Counted from the stretch's first letter, positions 46,070-56,044 are shown. The stretch: DNA of 64,000 bases from Herbaspirillum sp. RTI4 (GCF_034313965.1 NZ_JAVIWQ010000002.1:1860001-1924000); one strand, 5' to 3'. Made by a program: numbers and translations. The notes: generated by a model not told the origin, from the letters alone.

Positions 46070-48304
46070 CTATTGCAGCTTGCGTCCAATGGCCTTGGTT
46101 TGCTGGAGTATCAGCAGCAGATCTTCGTTGAGCAGCGTCGCACGGCGCTGCAAGGTGTGCCAGCCCGACCACTCGGTAACGGCCGGGTCGTCCACCGCGA
46201 GCGTTTGCAGCGGCATCCCGGCCAGCGCTTCGGCGTTGGCGGGAACCGGCTGCGGCACGGCGGACTGTGCGGCAGACGGCGTGGCGGCCGAGGTTCCCTC
46301 GGCGCTCAGGTTTTCGATGATGCTTTGGGCATTGTTCAGCGTCCCTGTCGCTTTGTTATAGGTTTCTTCCAGCAGATTGTTGACGTAAGCCCGCGGCAGG
46401 TTCTCAGCGTGTCGGCGCAACAAAATACGCAAGGCGGCAATATGCGCCGCCACCAGATAATTTTGCACCACGAAGCGATTGATTTCGCCGACTGCCCGCT
46501 GTTTGCTCAGCGGTTCGTCGGTCATTCTGACCAGCGCTGAAATCAGTGCCGCCAGACTATCCATGAAGCCCTTGCGGCAGATACGGTAAAAGAAATCGTC
46601 ACGCACCTTGTCTTCCAGCATGTCGCGGCTGGCGCTGATATAACGCTGGCTGGCTTTGAACACGTTGGCGATCAGACGCGGCAGGCCGCGGTATTCCCAG
46701 CTTGGCAGTACCCGCGAAAATACCGTTGCCAGCACGACGCCGATGAGGGTGTCGATCAGGCGTTCCCCGACCACGCCCTGATGCCCGGTTGGCAGCAACA
46801 TATTGAGCAGCAACAGAATTTGCACCGTGGCAGCGATAGCCGTATAGCGGTATTTGATATAGGTGAAAGCCGGTGCGGCCACACTGGCGACAAACAGAAC
46901 GGCCAGCAACCCTGCCGGTTGATGCACGAAACGCAAAATGGCGGCAGTCAGCAGGCAACCGATGATGGTGCCTATCATCCGGTCGGCCAGGCGGCGTTTG
47001 GTCATGCTGAAATTCGGCTTGAGGATGATGACGATGGTCAGCACGATCCAGTAGCCGTGGGCGACATAGGGCAGGGTATCGGCCACCCACAGGCCGGTAC
47101 TGACCGCCAGCGCCACCCGCAGCGCGAAGCGGAAAACCGGGGACTCCCAACGCAACTGAGCGATGAGCATGCCGGCCTTGAATTTCTGCTGGGTCAGGAA
47201 CGGTGTCATGTCCACGCCCGGCAGGATGGGCAGCGGATCGACCGGTTTTTGGGTCGCCAGATGCAACTGGCCGATGAAATCGATGATGTCGACAATTTTG
47301 TCGTAGGTCAGTCGCAGCAGCGTCACTGCTTCTTCGGGAATGCGTCCGGCCAGCGCGTCTTGCTGTAACTGCTGGAGTTCGAACTGGACGGCGCGCAGCT
47401 CGGCCTTGTAATTGACGGTCGACGCCGAGGCGCGTTTGCGGGTGACGGCGTAGGCGATCGATTCGATATCGACCGCTGTTTTGTTGGCCAGGTCGCGCAG
47501 GAAAATCAGGACGTCGCTATCGGCGAAATAACTGCGCAGCAAGGCGTAATCGGCATGCGTTGAGAGGACTTGTTCATACAGCTCCAGCGCGCTCAGATGG
47601 ACTTGCACCAGCAGACCGTCCTGCTTGGTGTGGTAGTCGCGCAGAATCAGGTCGCGCGCGGCTTGTTGCTTGTCTGCCAGCGCGATCTGGTGGCGCACCA
47701 GGGTGTTGAACTGGGTGCTCAGATCGGTGCGGACATCATAAAAATCGGCCTTGATGCGCAGGTAGCTGGCCAGTTCGAATAGTGATTCGGCAAGAATTTG
47801 CTGCTTGATGCGATTGCGCAAAAACCAGGACACCACCATCGAATAGCAGAGGTAACCGATGCCGCCACTGAAAAACACGCCGCAATACCAGAGGGCGGAA
47901 TGGTTATCGTAGGTTTTTTCCATCGTCAGCGTCATGATCATCAGCGCGGCAAATTGCAGCGGCATGGTCTTTTTGCCGTACACCACCATCATGCTCGCCA
48001 TGAAACTGACCACCACCATCATCACGCTGAGCAGCAGATGGTAGGGCGCGCACAGACTGATAATCAGCATGACGACGGTGCAGAGCAATACACCGGCCAG
48101 CATCTCGTTGAACTTGTGCCGTAGCGGGCTCGGCAAATCCATCAGGCTGGTGCAGAGCGCGCCAAGAAAGACCGACATGGTCGTTTGTATGTCCGTGACA
48201 TTGAAGACCAGCAGGGTCAGTCCGACTACGCCGGTGGCGATGCGCAGGCCGGTGTAAAAATAGTGGCTGAACAGGAAGGTCCTGATATCGAGGGCGTAAT
48301 CCAT
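46070..48304 (-). CDS. FUSC-family membrane protein (YccS/YhfK type)
   Basis: 744 residues. Two groups of hydrophobic helices (about 10-165 and 390-520) with soluble helical regions between and after. SMVVSWFLRNRIKQQILAESLFELASYLRIKADFYD follows the first block and is typical of YccS/YhfK. Probably an inner-membrane transporter; the substrate is unknown. It is convergent with metE (20-base gap). A 13-bp tandem repeat lies just upstream of its start. Confidence 0.85.
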   Translation of the reverse strand: MDYALDIRTFLFSHYFYTGLRIATGVVGLTLLVFNVTDIQTTMSVFLGALCTSLMDLPSPLRHKFNEMLAGVLLCTVVMLIISLCAPYHLLLSVMMVVVSFMASMMVVYGKKTMPLQFAALMIMTLTMEKTYDNHSALWYCGVFFSGGIGYLCYSMVVSWFLRNRIKQQILAESLFELASYLRIKADFYDVRTDLSTQFNTLVRHQIALADKQQAARDLILRDYHTKQDGLLVQVHLSALELYEQVLSTHADYALLRSYFADSDVLIFLRDLANKTAVDIESIAYAVTRKRASASTVNYKAELRAVQFELQQLQQDALAGRIPEEAVTLLRLTYDKIVDIIDFIGQLHLATQKPVDPLPILPGVDMTPFLTQQKFKAGMLIAQLRWESPVFRFALRVALAVSTGLWVADTLPYVAHGYWIVLTIVIILKPNFSMTKRRLADRMIGTIIGCLLTAAILRFVHQPAGLLAVLFVASVAAPAFTYIKYRYTAIAATVQILLLLNMLLPTGHQGVVGERLIDTLIGVVLATVFSRVLPSWEYRGLPRLIANVFKASQRYISASRDMLEDKVRDDFFYRICRKGFMDSLAALISALVRMTDEPLSKQRAVGEINRFVVQNYLVAAHIAALRILLRRHAENLPRAYVNNLLEETYNKATGTLNNAQSIIENLSAEGTSAATPSAAQSAVPQPVPANAEALAGMPLQTLAVDDPAVTEWSGWHTLQRRATLLNEDLLLILQQTKAIGRKLQ

Positions 48305-48357
48305 GGCAGATAGGCTTTACCGAGAAAAGTGAGGCGGTGAAGGTGCTGCGAAAAAGT

Positions 48358-48428
48358 GCAGCGGAGAAATACAGCAGGGAAATGCAGCAGAGAAATGCAG
48401 CAGAAAAATGCAGCAGAAAAATGCAGCC
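48358..48428. repeat. 13-bp tandem repeat, about 5.5 units
   Basis: Units of the type GCAGCAGAGAAAT: 48358-48370, 48371-48383, 48384-48396, 48397-48409, 48410-48422, and a partial one. The last two full units are identical; earlier ones differ at up to three bases. It lies between the FUSC gene and the thioesterase gene, about 50 bases upstream of the FUSC start. The period is not a multiple of three, and no supported gene covers it. Confidence 0.85.
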
Positions 48429-48563
48429 CAACGATGCCGTGAAGATAAGCAGCGAAAGGCGTGCAGGCATTCTCTACTGTATAGACCGAATAGACAACCT
48501 TGCCGGCAGCATCGGCATCGGCCGCAGGTAGCCATGTTAACTACCACGCTGCAAGTCAGACGG

Positions 48564-49094
48564 TTACGGCAAGGGGAAAATCAGACAGGTTGTGGTGGCG
48601 TGGGCGTAGATTTTGCCGTCGACGTCAACAATGTTGGCTTCCGCCACGCCGACTTGTTTACCGATCTGGATGATTTTTCCTTCGGCGCGCACCGGCCCGG
48701 TTTTGGCGGTCATGGCGCGGATCAGGTTGACCTTCAGTTCCAGCGTGGTGTAGCCGACTCCTTTTGGCAGCATGGAGTGCACCGCGCAACCGAGCGCGGA
48801 ATCGAGCAAGGTGCAGAAATAGCCGCCATGCACGCTGCCCAGCGGGTTGTAATGCTGTACCCCGGGAGTGCCCTGGAACACGATGCGGCCGGGTTCGCCT
48901 TCCACCGGAACGAAATCCAGCGTATGGCCCATATAAAGAGAGGGTAATTCGCCGTCCCATATCCGTTGTAAAAATTCCATGCCGGTGCCGGCCTTCAATG
49001 CCTCCATGCCAGCGATACCGGGCGCGGCCAGTTTGGCGCGTACTTGTTTCTCTTGCTCCAGCCATGCGGCCAAGGTTGCTTCGCGTGTCGTCAT
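48564..49094 (-). CDS. PaaI-type hotdog thioesterase
   Basis: 176 residues. Single hotdog fold with the 4HBT/PaaI signature NPLGSVHGGYFCTLLDSALG, where HGG and the Asp of LLDSA are the active-site region. Likely hydrolyses an acyl- or aryl-CoA; the substrate is unknown. The N-terminal 40 residues form an extension before the fold. It stands alone, divergent from aceA. Confidence 0.88.
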   Translation of the reverse strand: MTTREATLAAWLEQEKQVRAKLAAPGIAGMEALKAGTGMEFLQRIWDGELPSLYMGHTLDFVPVEGEPGRIVFQGTPGVQHYNPLGSVHGGYFCTLLDSALGCAVHSMLPKGVGYTTLELKVNLIRAMTAKTGPVRAEGKIIQIGKQVGVAEANIVDVDGKIYAHATTTCLIFPLP

Positions 49095-49507
49095 AAAGTC
49101 TCTTTTAATTATTTGCTCGAATTATTCGCTAGAATTATTTCAAATTATTTTGAATGATTATAGGGGGTGTACGACCAGACGTGTTTCCCGGAGGGATGAT
49201 TGCCGGTGATTGCTGCCCATCGCGGGGGATTATGCGGATTTTGTCGGGAGCACCTCTGGAGCTACGGTATTTCACGATGCGGTAAGTTGATTCCGCATCG
49301 TGAAATCTCGCGCTGCGCAGCATCATATTTGCATTTCATTTGTAGAGATGCGTCACCGCATAGTGAAAACGTGTTTGTATCTAATTGATTTTAAATGATA
49401 AAAATAAATAAATAGGTCTTATATAAGAGTATGTTGCAGCACAAATAAAACCTATGATGAATTCATGCATTCAGGGATACACCGATTATTAATCAAGGGA
49501 GTCAAGC
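49095..49507. promoter_or_regulatory. Divergent control region between the thioesterase gene and aceA
   Basis: 413 bases without a gene. Near the thioesterase side are AT-rich AATTATT repeats (49107-49150). In the middle are the palindromic TTTCACnATGCGG sites. The aceA side is AT-rich. AAGGGAG before the aceA ATG is its ribosome site. Confidence 0.6.
49269..49306. promoter_or_regulatory. Perfect 14-bp inverted repeat upstream of aceA
   Basis: ATTTCACGATGCGG (49269-49282), 10-base spacer, CCGCATCGTGAAAT (49293-49306). A third copy of the half-site with one change, CCGCATAGTGAAAA, stands at 49356-49369 and partly pairs with ATGCG at 49348. Repeated dyads in a promoter region suggest a regulator operator; the regulator is not known to me. 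Confidence 0.65.
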
Positions 49508-50800
49508 ATGAGCACACGTGAACAGCAAATACAGGAACTGACCAAAGACTGGACCGAAAACCCGCGTTGGAAGGGCATTACGCGTAATTATTCCGCCGAT
49601 GACGTCGTCAGATTGCGCGGCTCCCTGCAAATCCAGCACACGCTGGCCGAACGCGGCGCGCAAAAACTCTGGCATCTGCTCAACACCGAGCCTTACATCA
49701 ATACTTTGGGCGCGCTGACCGGCAATCAGGCCATGCAACAAGTCAAAGCCGGCCTGAAGGCGATTTATCTGTCCGGCTGGCAAGTCGCCGGCGACGCCAA
49801 TCTGGCCGGTGAAATGTATCCCGACCAATCCCTGTACCCGGCCAATTCGGTACCGATGGTGGTCAAACGCATCAACAACACCTTCCAGCGCGCCGATCAG
49901 ATTCAATGGTCCGAAGGCAAAAACGACATCGATTTCTTCGCGCCCATCATTGCCGATGCCGAAGCCGGTTTCGGCGGCGTGCTCAATGCCTATGAACTGA
50001 TGAAGTCGATGATCGATGCGGGCGCTGCCGGCGTCCATTTTGAAGATCAACTGGCGTCGGTCAAAAAATGCGGCCACATGGGCGGCAAAGTGCTGGTGCC
50101 AACCCGTGAAGCCGTTGAAAAACTGAACGCAGCCCGTCTGGCCGCCGACGTTTCCGGCACCTCGACACTGGTGATTGCCCGTACCGATGCCGAAGCCGCT
50201 GATTTGCTGACGTCCGATGTGGACGATAACGACAAAGAATTCTGCACCGGCGAACGCACGGTCGAAGGTTTCTACAAGACCCGTCCTGGTATCGACCAAG
50301 CGATTTCCCGCGCGCTGGCCTATTCTCCGTATGCCGATCTGGTCTGGTGCGAAACCGGCAAACCCGATCTGGCGTTCGCCCGCAAATTCGCCGAAGCCGT
50401 GCATGCACGCTTCCCCGGCAAGATGCTGGCTTACAACTGCTCGCCTTCGTTCAACTGGAAAAAGAATCTGGACGATGCCACCATCGCCAAGTTCCAGAAA
50501 GAATTGGGCGCGATGGGTTACAAGTTCCAGTTCATCACGCTGGCCGGTTTCCACGCCTTGAACTATTCCATGTTCAATCTGGCGCACGGTTATGCACGTC
50601 AGGGCATGTCGGCTTTCGTCGAATTGCAGGAAAACGAATTCGCCGCCGCCGACAAGGGCTTTACCGCCGTCAAGCATCAGCGCGAAGTCGGCACCGGTTA
50701 TTTCGATGCTGTCACCCAGGCGATTCAGCAAGGCAAGTCGTCGACGACTGCGCTGCATGGCTCGACCGAAGATGAGCAGTTCTTCGATGCAAAGAAATAA
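49508..50800 (+). CDS. aceA: Isocitrate lyase
   Basis: 430 residues. First enzyme of the glyoxylate bypass; splits isocitrate to succinate and glyoxylate. The catalytic loop [14 protein letters not shown] (KKCGH signature) is present, as are [24 protein letters not shown] and NCSPSFNW. Good ribosome site AAGGGAG before the ATG. It stands alone, preceded by the dyad-containing control region. Confidence 0.97.
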   Translation: MSTREQQIQELTKDWTENPRWKGITRNYSADDVVRLRGSLQIQHTLAERGAQKLWHLLNTEPYINTLGALTGNQAMQQVKAGLKAIYLSGWQVAGDANLAGEMYPDQSLYPANSVPMVVKRINNTFQRADQIQWSEGKNDIDFFAPIIADAEAGFGGVLNAYELMKSMIDAGAAGVHFEDQLASVKKCGHMGGKVLVPTREAVEKLNAARLAADVSGTSTLVIARTDAEAADLLTSDVDDNDKEFCTGERTVEGFYKTRPGIDQAISRALAYSPYADLVWCETGKPDLAFARKFAEAVHARFPGKMLAYNCSPSFNWKKNLDDATIAKFQKELGAMGYKFQFITLAGFHALNYSMFNLAHGYARQGMSAFVELQENEFAAADKGFTAVKHQREVGTGYFDAVTQAIQQGKSSTTALHGSTEDEQFFDAKK

Positions 50801-50863
50801 GCAATCTCTGATTAAGCTACCGCACGACGCTTACTCATAGCCTCCATAAATTGATGTAGAAAA

Positions 50864-50911
50864 CCATCGCGCTGGCTGGTCGGTATTGATACCGGCTTCT
50901 CAGCGCGATGG
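50864..50911. repeat. Hairpin downstream of aceA
   Basis: CCATCGCGCTG (50864-50874) pairs perfectly with CAGCGCGATGG (50901-50911); inside is a second small dyad CGGTAT/ATACCG (50881-50894). Only three T follow, so it may be a terminator of modest strength or a repeat-type element. Little else is seen between aceA and the ClC gene. Confidence 0.5.
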
Positions 50912-51084
50912 CCGTTTACAGAGCAAGTATCTTCACATTTTCTTCCTGCGGCGAACCCTTCGCTGCAACAGCATTGATCCCCTTTCTGCGCTGGTTCTTC
51001 ATCCGGTTCAAGTGTGTGCATTCCGTTCGTCTGCGATTCCTCCACCTTGTTACAATCGCCGCATGAATTATTCAAACACAATCC

Positions 51085-52860
51085 ATGACTAATTTCTTCG
51101 ATCAGACCGCCTCCTGGCTCTTGCAGGGCCGCCGCTTGTTACGTATTTCGGATGCTCACACCATGCTGCTGTGGGCGGCGCTGATCGGCTTGCTCGGGGC
51201 GCTGGCTACCATCGTGTTTCGTGAGGCGATCGGGATACTGCAAATTCTGCTGACCGGGCATAAAGGGAGTTTTGTCGAGATCGCCAAGGGCTTGCCGTGG
51301 CAGATGCGCTTGCTGCTGCCTGCGGGGGGCGGTGTCGTGGCCGGTGGGTTTCTGTGGTGGTCGCAACGCATGCCGGCGGCGGCCAATTCCGATTACATGG
51401 AGGCGGTGGCCATCGGCGATGGTCGGGTGCCGGTACGGCAGAGTTTGCTGCGCAGCTTGTCGTCGCTGTCGACGGTGGCTTCCGGCGGGTCGATAGGTCG
51501 TGAAGGGCCGATGGTGCAACTGGCTGCCTTGTGCGCGTCGCTGGCCGGGCGCGGTTTGCGCTTTCCGGTGGCGCGTTTGCGTTTGCTGGTTGCCTGCGGC
51601 GCAGCGGCCGGGATTACTTCTGCCTACAACGCGCCGATTGCCGGGGCGTTTTTCGTCACGGAAATTGTGCTGGGCGCGATGGCGATGGAAAGTCTGGGGC
51701 CGATTGTCGTGGCCGCCGTCGTCGCCAACATCACGATGCGCGCCTTGCCGGGTTATCAGCCGGCTTATGAAATGCCGTATTTCCCGGAAGTCGGCCTGAA
51801 CGAAATTATCTTGTTCGTTTTTCTGGGCGTGTTTGCCGGTTTGATCGCGCCGCAGTTTTTGCGCGTGCTGAGCTTCGCCAAAACCGGCTTCGGGAAACTG
51901 GCCTGGCCCTTGCCGCTGCGACTGGGTTTGGGCGGCTTGCTCGCTGGCGGCATTTCCATCTGGGTGCCGGAAGTGTGGGGCAATGGCTATAGCGTGGTGA
52001 ATTCGTTCCTGCATATCGATTGGATCTGGTGGGGCGTGTTGCTGCTGCTGGTGTGCAAGGTCGTGGCGACGGCGATGACGACCGGTTCCGGCGCAGTGGG
52101 CGGTATTTTTACGCCGGCGCTGTTTGTCGGCGCGGCGCTCGGTTTGTTGTTTGGTCAGCTGGTGCATGGCTGGTGGCCGCACGCTACGTCGGCACCATTT
52201 GCCTATGCGGTGGTCGGTATGGGCGCATTTCTGGCGGCGGCGACCAGTGCGCCCTTGATGGCGATACTGATGATTTTCGAAATGACCCTGAGCTATCAGG
52301 TGATGTTGCCGCTGATGCTGGCGTGTGTGGTGGCTTATTTTGTCGCGCGGGGCAGTAATGGCCCCTCGATGTACGAGATTACGCTCAAACGCAGTCGGGA
52401 AGAGGAGGCGCGCATTCGCCTGCGCGGCACGCACATGCGTGAGCTGATTAAACCGGCGCGCACTATTTTGCGCGAAGATGCGCCGTTTGCCGATGTGGCC
52501 GCCATGTTCCTGCGGTATCCGGTCAAATACGTGTACATCGTCGATGCGCAGCAGTGCTATCTGGGTGTCGTGGCCTTGCAGGATGTGACGTCCTTGCTGA
52601 TGGAAAAAACAGCGACGGAAACGCGGGTGGCGGGGGATTTTTTACGTCCGCGGTTTTTGCATGAGGTGACGCCGGAGATGTCGCTCGGCGAGGCGCTGCA
52701 ATTGTTTCTGGATCATCAGGGCGAGCGCTTGCCGGTGATTCAGGAGGGCGAGCAGCCGCTGTTGTTGGGCGTGGTCGATAAAACGACCTTGCTCGATGCC
52801 TATTTCCGGCTGGACAGGGCGCGCACCGATGCGACCTTGCCGCCGCCGGTGGGTCTATAA
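51085..52860 (+). CDS. ClC-family chloride channel/antiporter with CBS domains
   Basis: 591 residues. Membrane part (about 25-440) with the ClC motifs GGSIGREGPMVQ (contains the gating Glu) and GGIFTPALF. The usual first motif GSGIP is replaced by a NSDYMEAV-containing segment, so ion selectivity may differ. A C-terminal CBS pair (about 455-580) is likely regulatory. It may exchange Cl- or another anion for protons. Starts 285 bases after aceA. Confidence 0.9.
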   Translation: MTNFFDQTASWLLQGRRLLRISDAHTMLLWAALIGLLGALATIVFREAIGILQILLTGHKGSFVEIAKGLPWQMRLLLPAGGGVVAGGFLWWSQRMPAAANSDYMEAVAIGDGRVPVRQSLLRSLSSLSTVASGGSIGREGPMVQLAALCASLAGRGLRFPVARLRLLVACGAAAGITSAYNAPIAGAFFVTEIVLGAMAMESLGPIVVAAVVANITMRALPGYQPAYEMPYFPEVGLNEIILFVFLGVFAGLIAPQFLRVLSFAKTGFGKLAWPLPLRLGLGGLLAGGISIWVPEVWGNGYSVVNSFLHIDWIWWGVLLLLVCKVVATAMTTGSGAVGGIFTPALFVGAALGLLFGQLVHGWWPHATSAPFAYAVVGMGAFLAAATSAPLMAILMIFEMTLSYQVMLPLMLACVVAYFVARGSNGPSMYEITLKRSREEEARIRLRGTHMRELIKPARTILREDAPFADVAAMFLRYPVKYVYIVDAQQCYLGVVALQDVTSLLMEKTATETRVAGDFLRPRFLHEVTPEMSLGEALQLFLDHQGERLPVIQEGEQPLLLGVVDKTTLLDAYFRLDRARTDATLPPPVGL

Positions 52861-53125
52861 GCAGGTCTGAACATCTGCATCGGGGGTTTCTGCGGTGTCA
52901 TGCGTTGGTTAATGACCTGCACAGTGCGGAATTCGTGCTTTATTACAATAGAAAAGGACTATTGACGCCGGTAGATTGTTAGAATCGAATATTACTGTCT
53001 GCGGGCGGGCGCGTCATCAGACATTTTCTCTGCCGCGCACCGTCCCCTACAGGCACACACAGTCCGAAACGCAAGCAATTACACCGGCTTTCGGCAACAG
53101 GGAATCGCTTTATGATGGATGTTTT

Positions 53126-54058
53126 ATGCTGAGTTATCGCCACGCTTTTCATGCGGGTAATCATGCCGATGTGCTCAAGCACACCATAATCGTGCAGTTG
53201 TTACGCTATTTCGGACAAAAAGAAACGCCTTACATGGTGGTCGATACCCATGCGGGCGCGGGCGTGTATGCGCTCGATGGCAATTTCGCTTCCAAAAATG
53301 CCGAGTATGAATCCGGTATTGGACGTCTGTGGCATCGCAAGGATATGCCGCCGGCGCTGGAAGAGTTCGTGCAAATGGTGCGCGACATGAATCCCAGCGG
53401 GAAGATGCGCTATTACCCCGGCTCGCCTTATTGCGCCGAAAAGATCATGCGCGAGCAGGATCGTTTGCGCTTATTCGAGCTGCATTCGAGCGAAAGCAAA
53501 ATCCTGCACGAAAATTTCAAGAAGCTCGATGCGCACGCAGCAGAGCAGGGCGTTCGCAGCAATGTACGCGGCAAGCGCGTCATCGTCGAGCGCGGCGACG
53601 GCTTCCTGGGATTGAAGGCGCTGTTGCCCCCACCATCGCGACGCGCGCTGGTGGTGATCGATCCGCCTTACGAAGACAAGCGCGATTATCAGCGCGTCAA
53701 GGAAACCATGCAGGATGCGCTGATCCGCTTTCCTACCGGGACGTATGCGATCTGGTATCCGGTCTTGCAAAGGATAGAGGCGCGTCAGTTCCAGGACAGA
53801 ATGAAGCGTCTGGAAACCAAAAGCTGGCTTAATGTGACCTTGACGGTCAGCACGCCCTCGCCGGACGGTTTCGGTCTGCGCAGCAGCGGCATGTTCATTG
53901 TGAATCCTTCGTGGACGCTGGAACCGATGCTGCGTGAAATGATGCCGTATCTGGTCAAAATGCTGGGTACCGACCACGGTGCCGGCTTTACGCTCGAAAC
54001 CAGCGAGTCCGATAGCCTGAAGAAAAAGTCAGATCGCGCTGAAAAAGCAGATTCCTGA
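53126..54058 (+). CDS. rlmJ: 23S rRNA m6A2030 methyltransferase RlmJ
   Basis: 310 residues from the ATG at 53126, which gives the typical MLSYRHAFHAGNHADVLKH start; the frame is open 50 codons further up but without similarity. The SAM site is in VVDTHAGAGVYAL and the catalytic motif is DPPY (VVIDPPYEDKRDY). The C-terminus carries an extra charged tail beyond the E. coli length of 280. Confidence 0.93.
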   Translation: MLSYRHAFHAGNHADVLKHTIIVQLLRYFGQKETPYMVVDTHAGAGVYALDGNFASKNAEYESGIGRLWHRKDMPPALEEFVQMVRDMNPSGKMRYYPGSPYCAEKIMREQDRLRLFELHSSESKILHENFKKLDAHAAEQGVRSNVRGKRVIVERGDGFLGLKALLPPPSRRALVVIDPPYEDKRDYQRVKETMQDALIRFPTGTYAIWYPVLQRIEARQFQDRMKRLETKSWLNVTLTVSTPSPDGFGLRSSGMFIVNPSWTLEPMLREMMPYLVKMLGTDHGAGFTLETSESDSLKKKSDRAEKADS

Positions 54059-54173
54059 TTTTGAATACCGCACGGGCAAATCCTCCTCTTTTGTCTTATC
54101 CCGGTTTTCTCAGCGTCCCTCGACATTGCCCGCTTGTCTGGCGGATTAATCGAGAGCGATAAAGAAACTAACT

Positions 54174-55469
54174 ATGCTCGAACCGACATCGGAATTGCTG
54201 ATGACTGACAAAAACCCCAAGGATTTTTTCTTGGCGCGTCAGCCCATTGTTACGCGCAGTCAGGCGTTGATGGGATACGAACTGTTGTTCAGGAATGCCG
54301 CCACCGGTGGTGCCGTCATCAGCGACGATATGTCGGCGACGGCGGCAGTGATTGCGCATGCCGCCGAATTGGGCCTCAATAATGTGATCGGCAATCTGTA
54401 CGGCTTCATCAATGTCGATGCCGCCGTCCTGATGAGCGACTTCATCCATTTTTTGCCGCGCGACAAAATCGTTCTGGAAATTCTGGAAACCGTTCAGGTC
54501 ACGCCGACGCTGGTAAAACGGGTCAAGCAGCTGGCGCAGGCGGGATACCGTTTCGCGCTGGACGATGTCGTTGCCGAATCGAAGGACATCGAACAGATTT
54601 TGCCGTGGGTCGAGATTATCAAAATCGATATCCTGGCAGTCAGCCCCGGTAAATTGCTTGAGCTGTGCATCTATTTCACCAAGGCCAAGAAAAAGCTGCT
54701 GGCCGAAAAAGTCGAGACGCGCGCGCAGTTCGACGAATGTCTCGCGTTTGGTTTCGATTATTTCCAGGGCTATTATTTCGCCAAACCCTTCATCCTGCAG
54801 GGCAAGAAGCTGGAGTCGTCGTCGCTGATCATCATGCATATCCTGACGCTGGTCGTGAGGAATGTCGATAATGCTGAAATTGTGCGTTTTATCAAAAAGG
54901 ATATGGCGCTAAGCCTGACCTTGTTGCGGCTGGTCAATACGCCGGTTTATGGCCTGAAAAAGCATATCGATTCGCTGGGCCATGCCCTGATCATGCTCGG
55001 CCGTCTGCACTTGAAACGCTGGCTGCAGATTTTGCTTTTTGCCAGCACCGATCAAGGGAAAATACATCAGTTATCGCCGCTGCTGATTCTGGCGGCCACG
55101 CGAGGGAAATTGCTGGAACTGATTGCTGAAAAGCGTTATCCGGCACATGCCACGATGTCGGAAACGGCGTTTACCGTCGGCATTCTGTCGCTGATCGATG
55201 TGCTGTTTGGCATGCCGATGGTCAGTCTGCTCAAGGAAATCTCCGTCAGCGATGAAATCCGCGCGGCATTGATGGACCGCAGCGGATTTCTCGGGGCGAT
55301 ACTTGAGTTGGCCGAATACGTCGAAGGGGACGGCGCGGACCAGTCGAAATTCAAAGACTTGCTCAGCCAGTCCGGGCTATCGACCGAGGAATTTTATGAG
55401 ATCGAAAAAGCCGCTTTCGCCTGGAGTAACGATATTGTGAGCAAGACCGGCTTATCGCCCGATAGCTAA
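54174..55469 (+). CDS. EAL-like/HDOD signalling protein
   Basis: 431 residues. The N-terminal EAL-type domain starts ARQPIVTRSQALMGYELLFRN; the EAL motif reads YELLFR and further metal ligands look degenerate, so it is probably not a c-di-GMP phosphodiesterase. A C-terminal HDOD domain (about 205-400) follows. Such YuxH/CdgJ-type proteins act in motility or stress signalling. It is upstream of greB. Confidence 0.87.
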   Translation: MLEPTSELLMTDKNPKDFFLARQPIVTRSQALMGYELLFRNAATGGAVISDDMSATAAVIAHAAELGLNNVIGNLYGFINVDAAVLMSDFIHFLPRDKIVLEILETVQVTPTLVKRVKQLAQAGYRFALDDVVAESKDIEQILPWVEIIKIDILAVSPGKLLELCIYFTKAKKKLLAEKVETRAQFDECLAFGFDYFQGYYFAKPFILQGKKLESSSLIIMHILTLVVRNVDNAEIVRFIKKDMALSLTLLRLVNTPVYGLKKHIDSLGHALIMLGRLHLKRWLQILLFASTDQGKIHQLSPLLILAATRGKLLELIAEKRYPAHATMSETAFTVGILSLIDVLFGMPMVSLLKEISVSDEIRAALMDRSGFLGAILELAEYVEGDGADQSKFKDLLSQSGLSTEEFYEIEKAAFAWSNDIVSKTGLSPDS

Positions 55470-55489
55470 TCAACGTGATGATTGTTTCG

Positions 55490-56044
55490 ATGAATAAAGC
55501 GTTTGTCAAAGAATCCGACGGCGATGACGACGACGATATCGTCGCTCCTGAAATCCCGGTCGGCACCAAAAATTACATGACCCCAGCCGGCTATAGCGGC
55601 ATGAAAGAGGAGTTGCTGCGCCTGATCGATACGGAGCGGCCGGAAGTGGTGCGTATCGTTTCGTGGGCCGCTTCCAATGGCGACCGTTCTGAAAACGGCG
55701 ATTACATTTACGGCAAACGACGCTTGCGGGAAATCGACCGGCGCATTCGCTTCCTGACCAAACGGCTCGATCTGGCGGAAGTGGTGGAACCAAGCGTCCA
55801 TTACGGCAGCGATCAGATATTTTTCGGCGCGACGGTCACTTACGAAAACCAGAATGGCCAGGCGCACACCATTACCATCGTCGGCATCGACGAACTTGAT
55901 CCTTTGCATGGAAAAATAAGCTGGATTGCCCCGGTCGCGAAGGCCTTGACCAAGGCGCGCGAGGGTGATGAAGTCAGTTTGCAAACACCGGCGGGCAAGG
56001 ATGTGCTGACGATTCTGGAAGTGACTTATCCGGCGCCGAAATGA
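55490..56044 (+). CDS. greB: Transcript cleavage factor GreB
   Basis: 184 residues from the ATG at 55490 (MNKAFVKESDGDDDDD). Rescues backtracked RNA polymerase. N-terminal coiled coil and the GreA/GreB signature NGDRSENGDYIYGKRRLREIDRRIRFLTKRL, with the acidic tip residues. GTG/ATG at 55475/55478 are alternatives without a ribosome site. It starts 20 bases after the EAL/HDOD gene. Confidence 0.92.
   Translation: MNKAFVKESDGDDDDDIVAPEIPVGTKNYMTPAGYSGMKEELLRLIDTERPEVVRIVSWAASNGDRSENGDYIYGKRRLREIDRRIRFLTKRLDLAEVVEPSVHYGSDQIFFGATVTYENQNGQAHTITIVGIDELDPLHGKISWIAPVAKALTKAREGDEVSLQTPAGKDVLTILEVTYPAPK

Noticed and set aside
48337..48531. Short open frames through the 13-bp tandem repeat
   Set aside because: The repeat itself keeps several frames open, since its period is not a multiple of three; no start site support.
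49502..50758. 418-codon open frame opposite aceA
   Set aside because: Antisense shadow of a GC-rich, strongly biased gene; no ribosome site or recognisable domain.
50812..51081. Small Cys-rich open frame on the minus strand between aceA and the ClC gene
   Set aside because: TTG start without a ribosome site, and it overlaps a hairpin. The Cys clusters are curious, but nothing else supports it.
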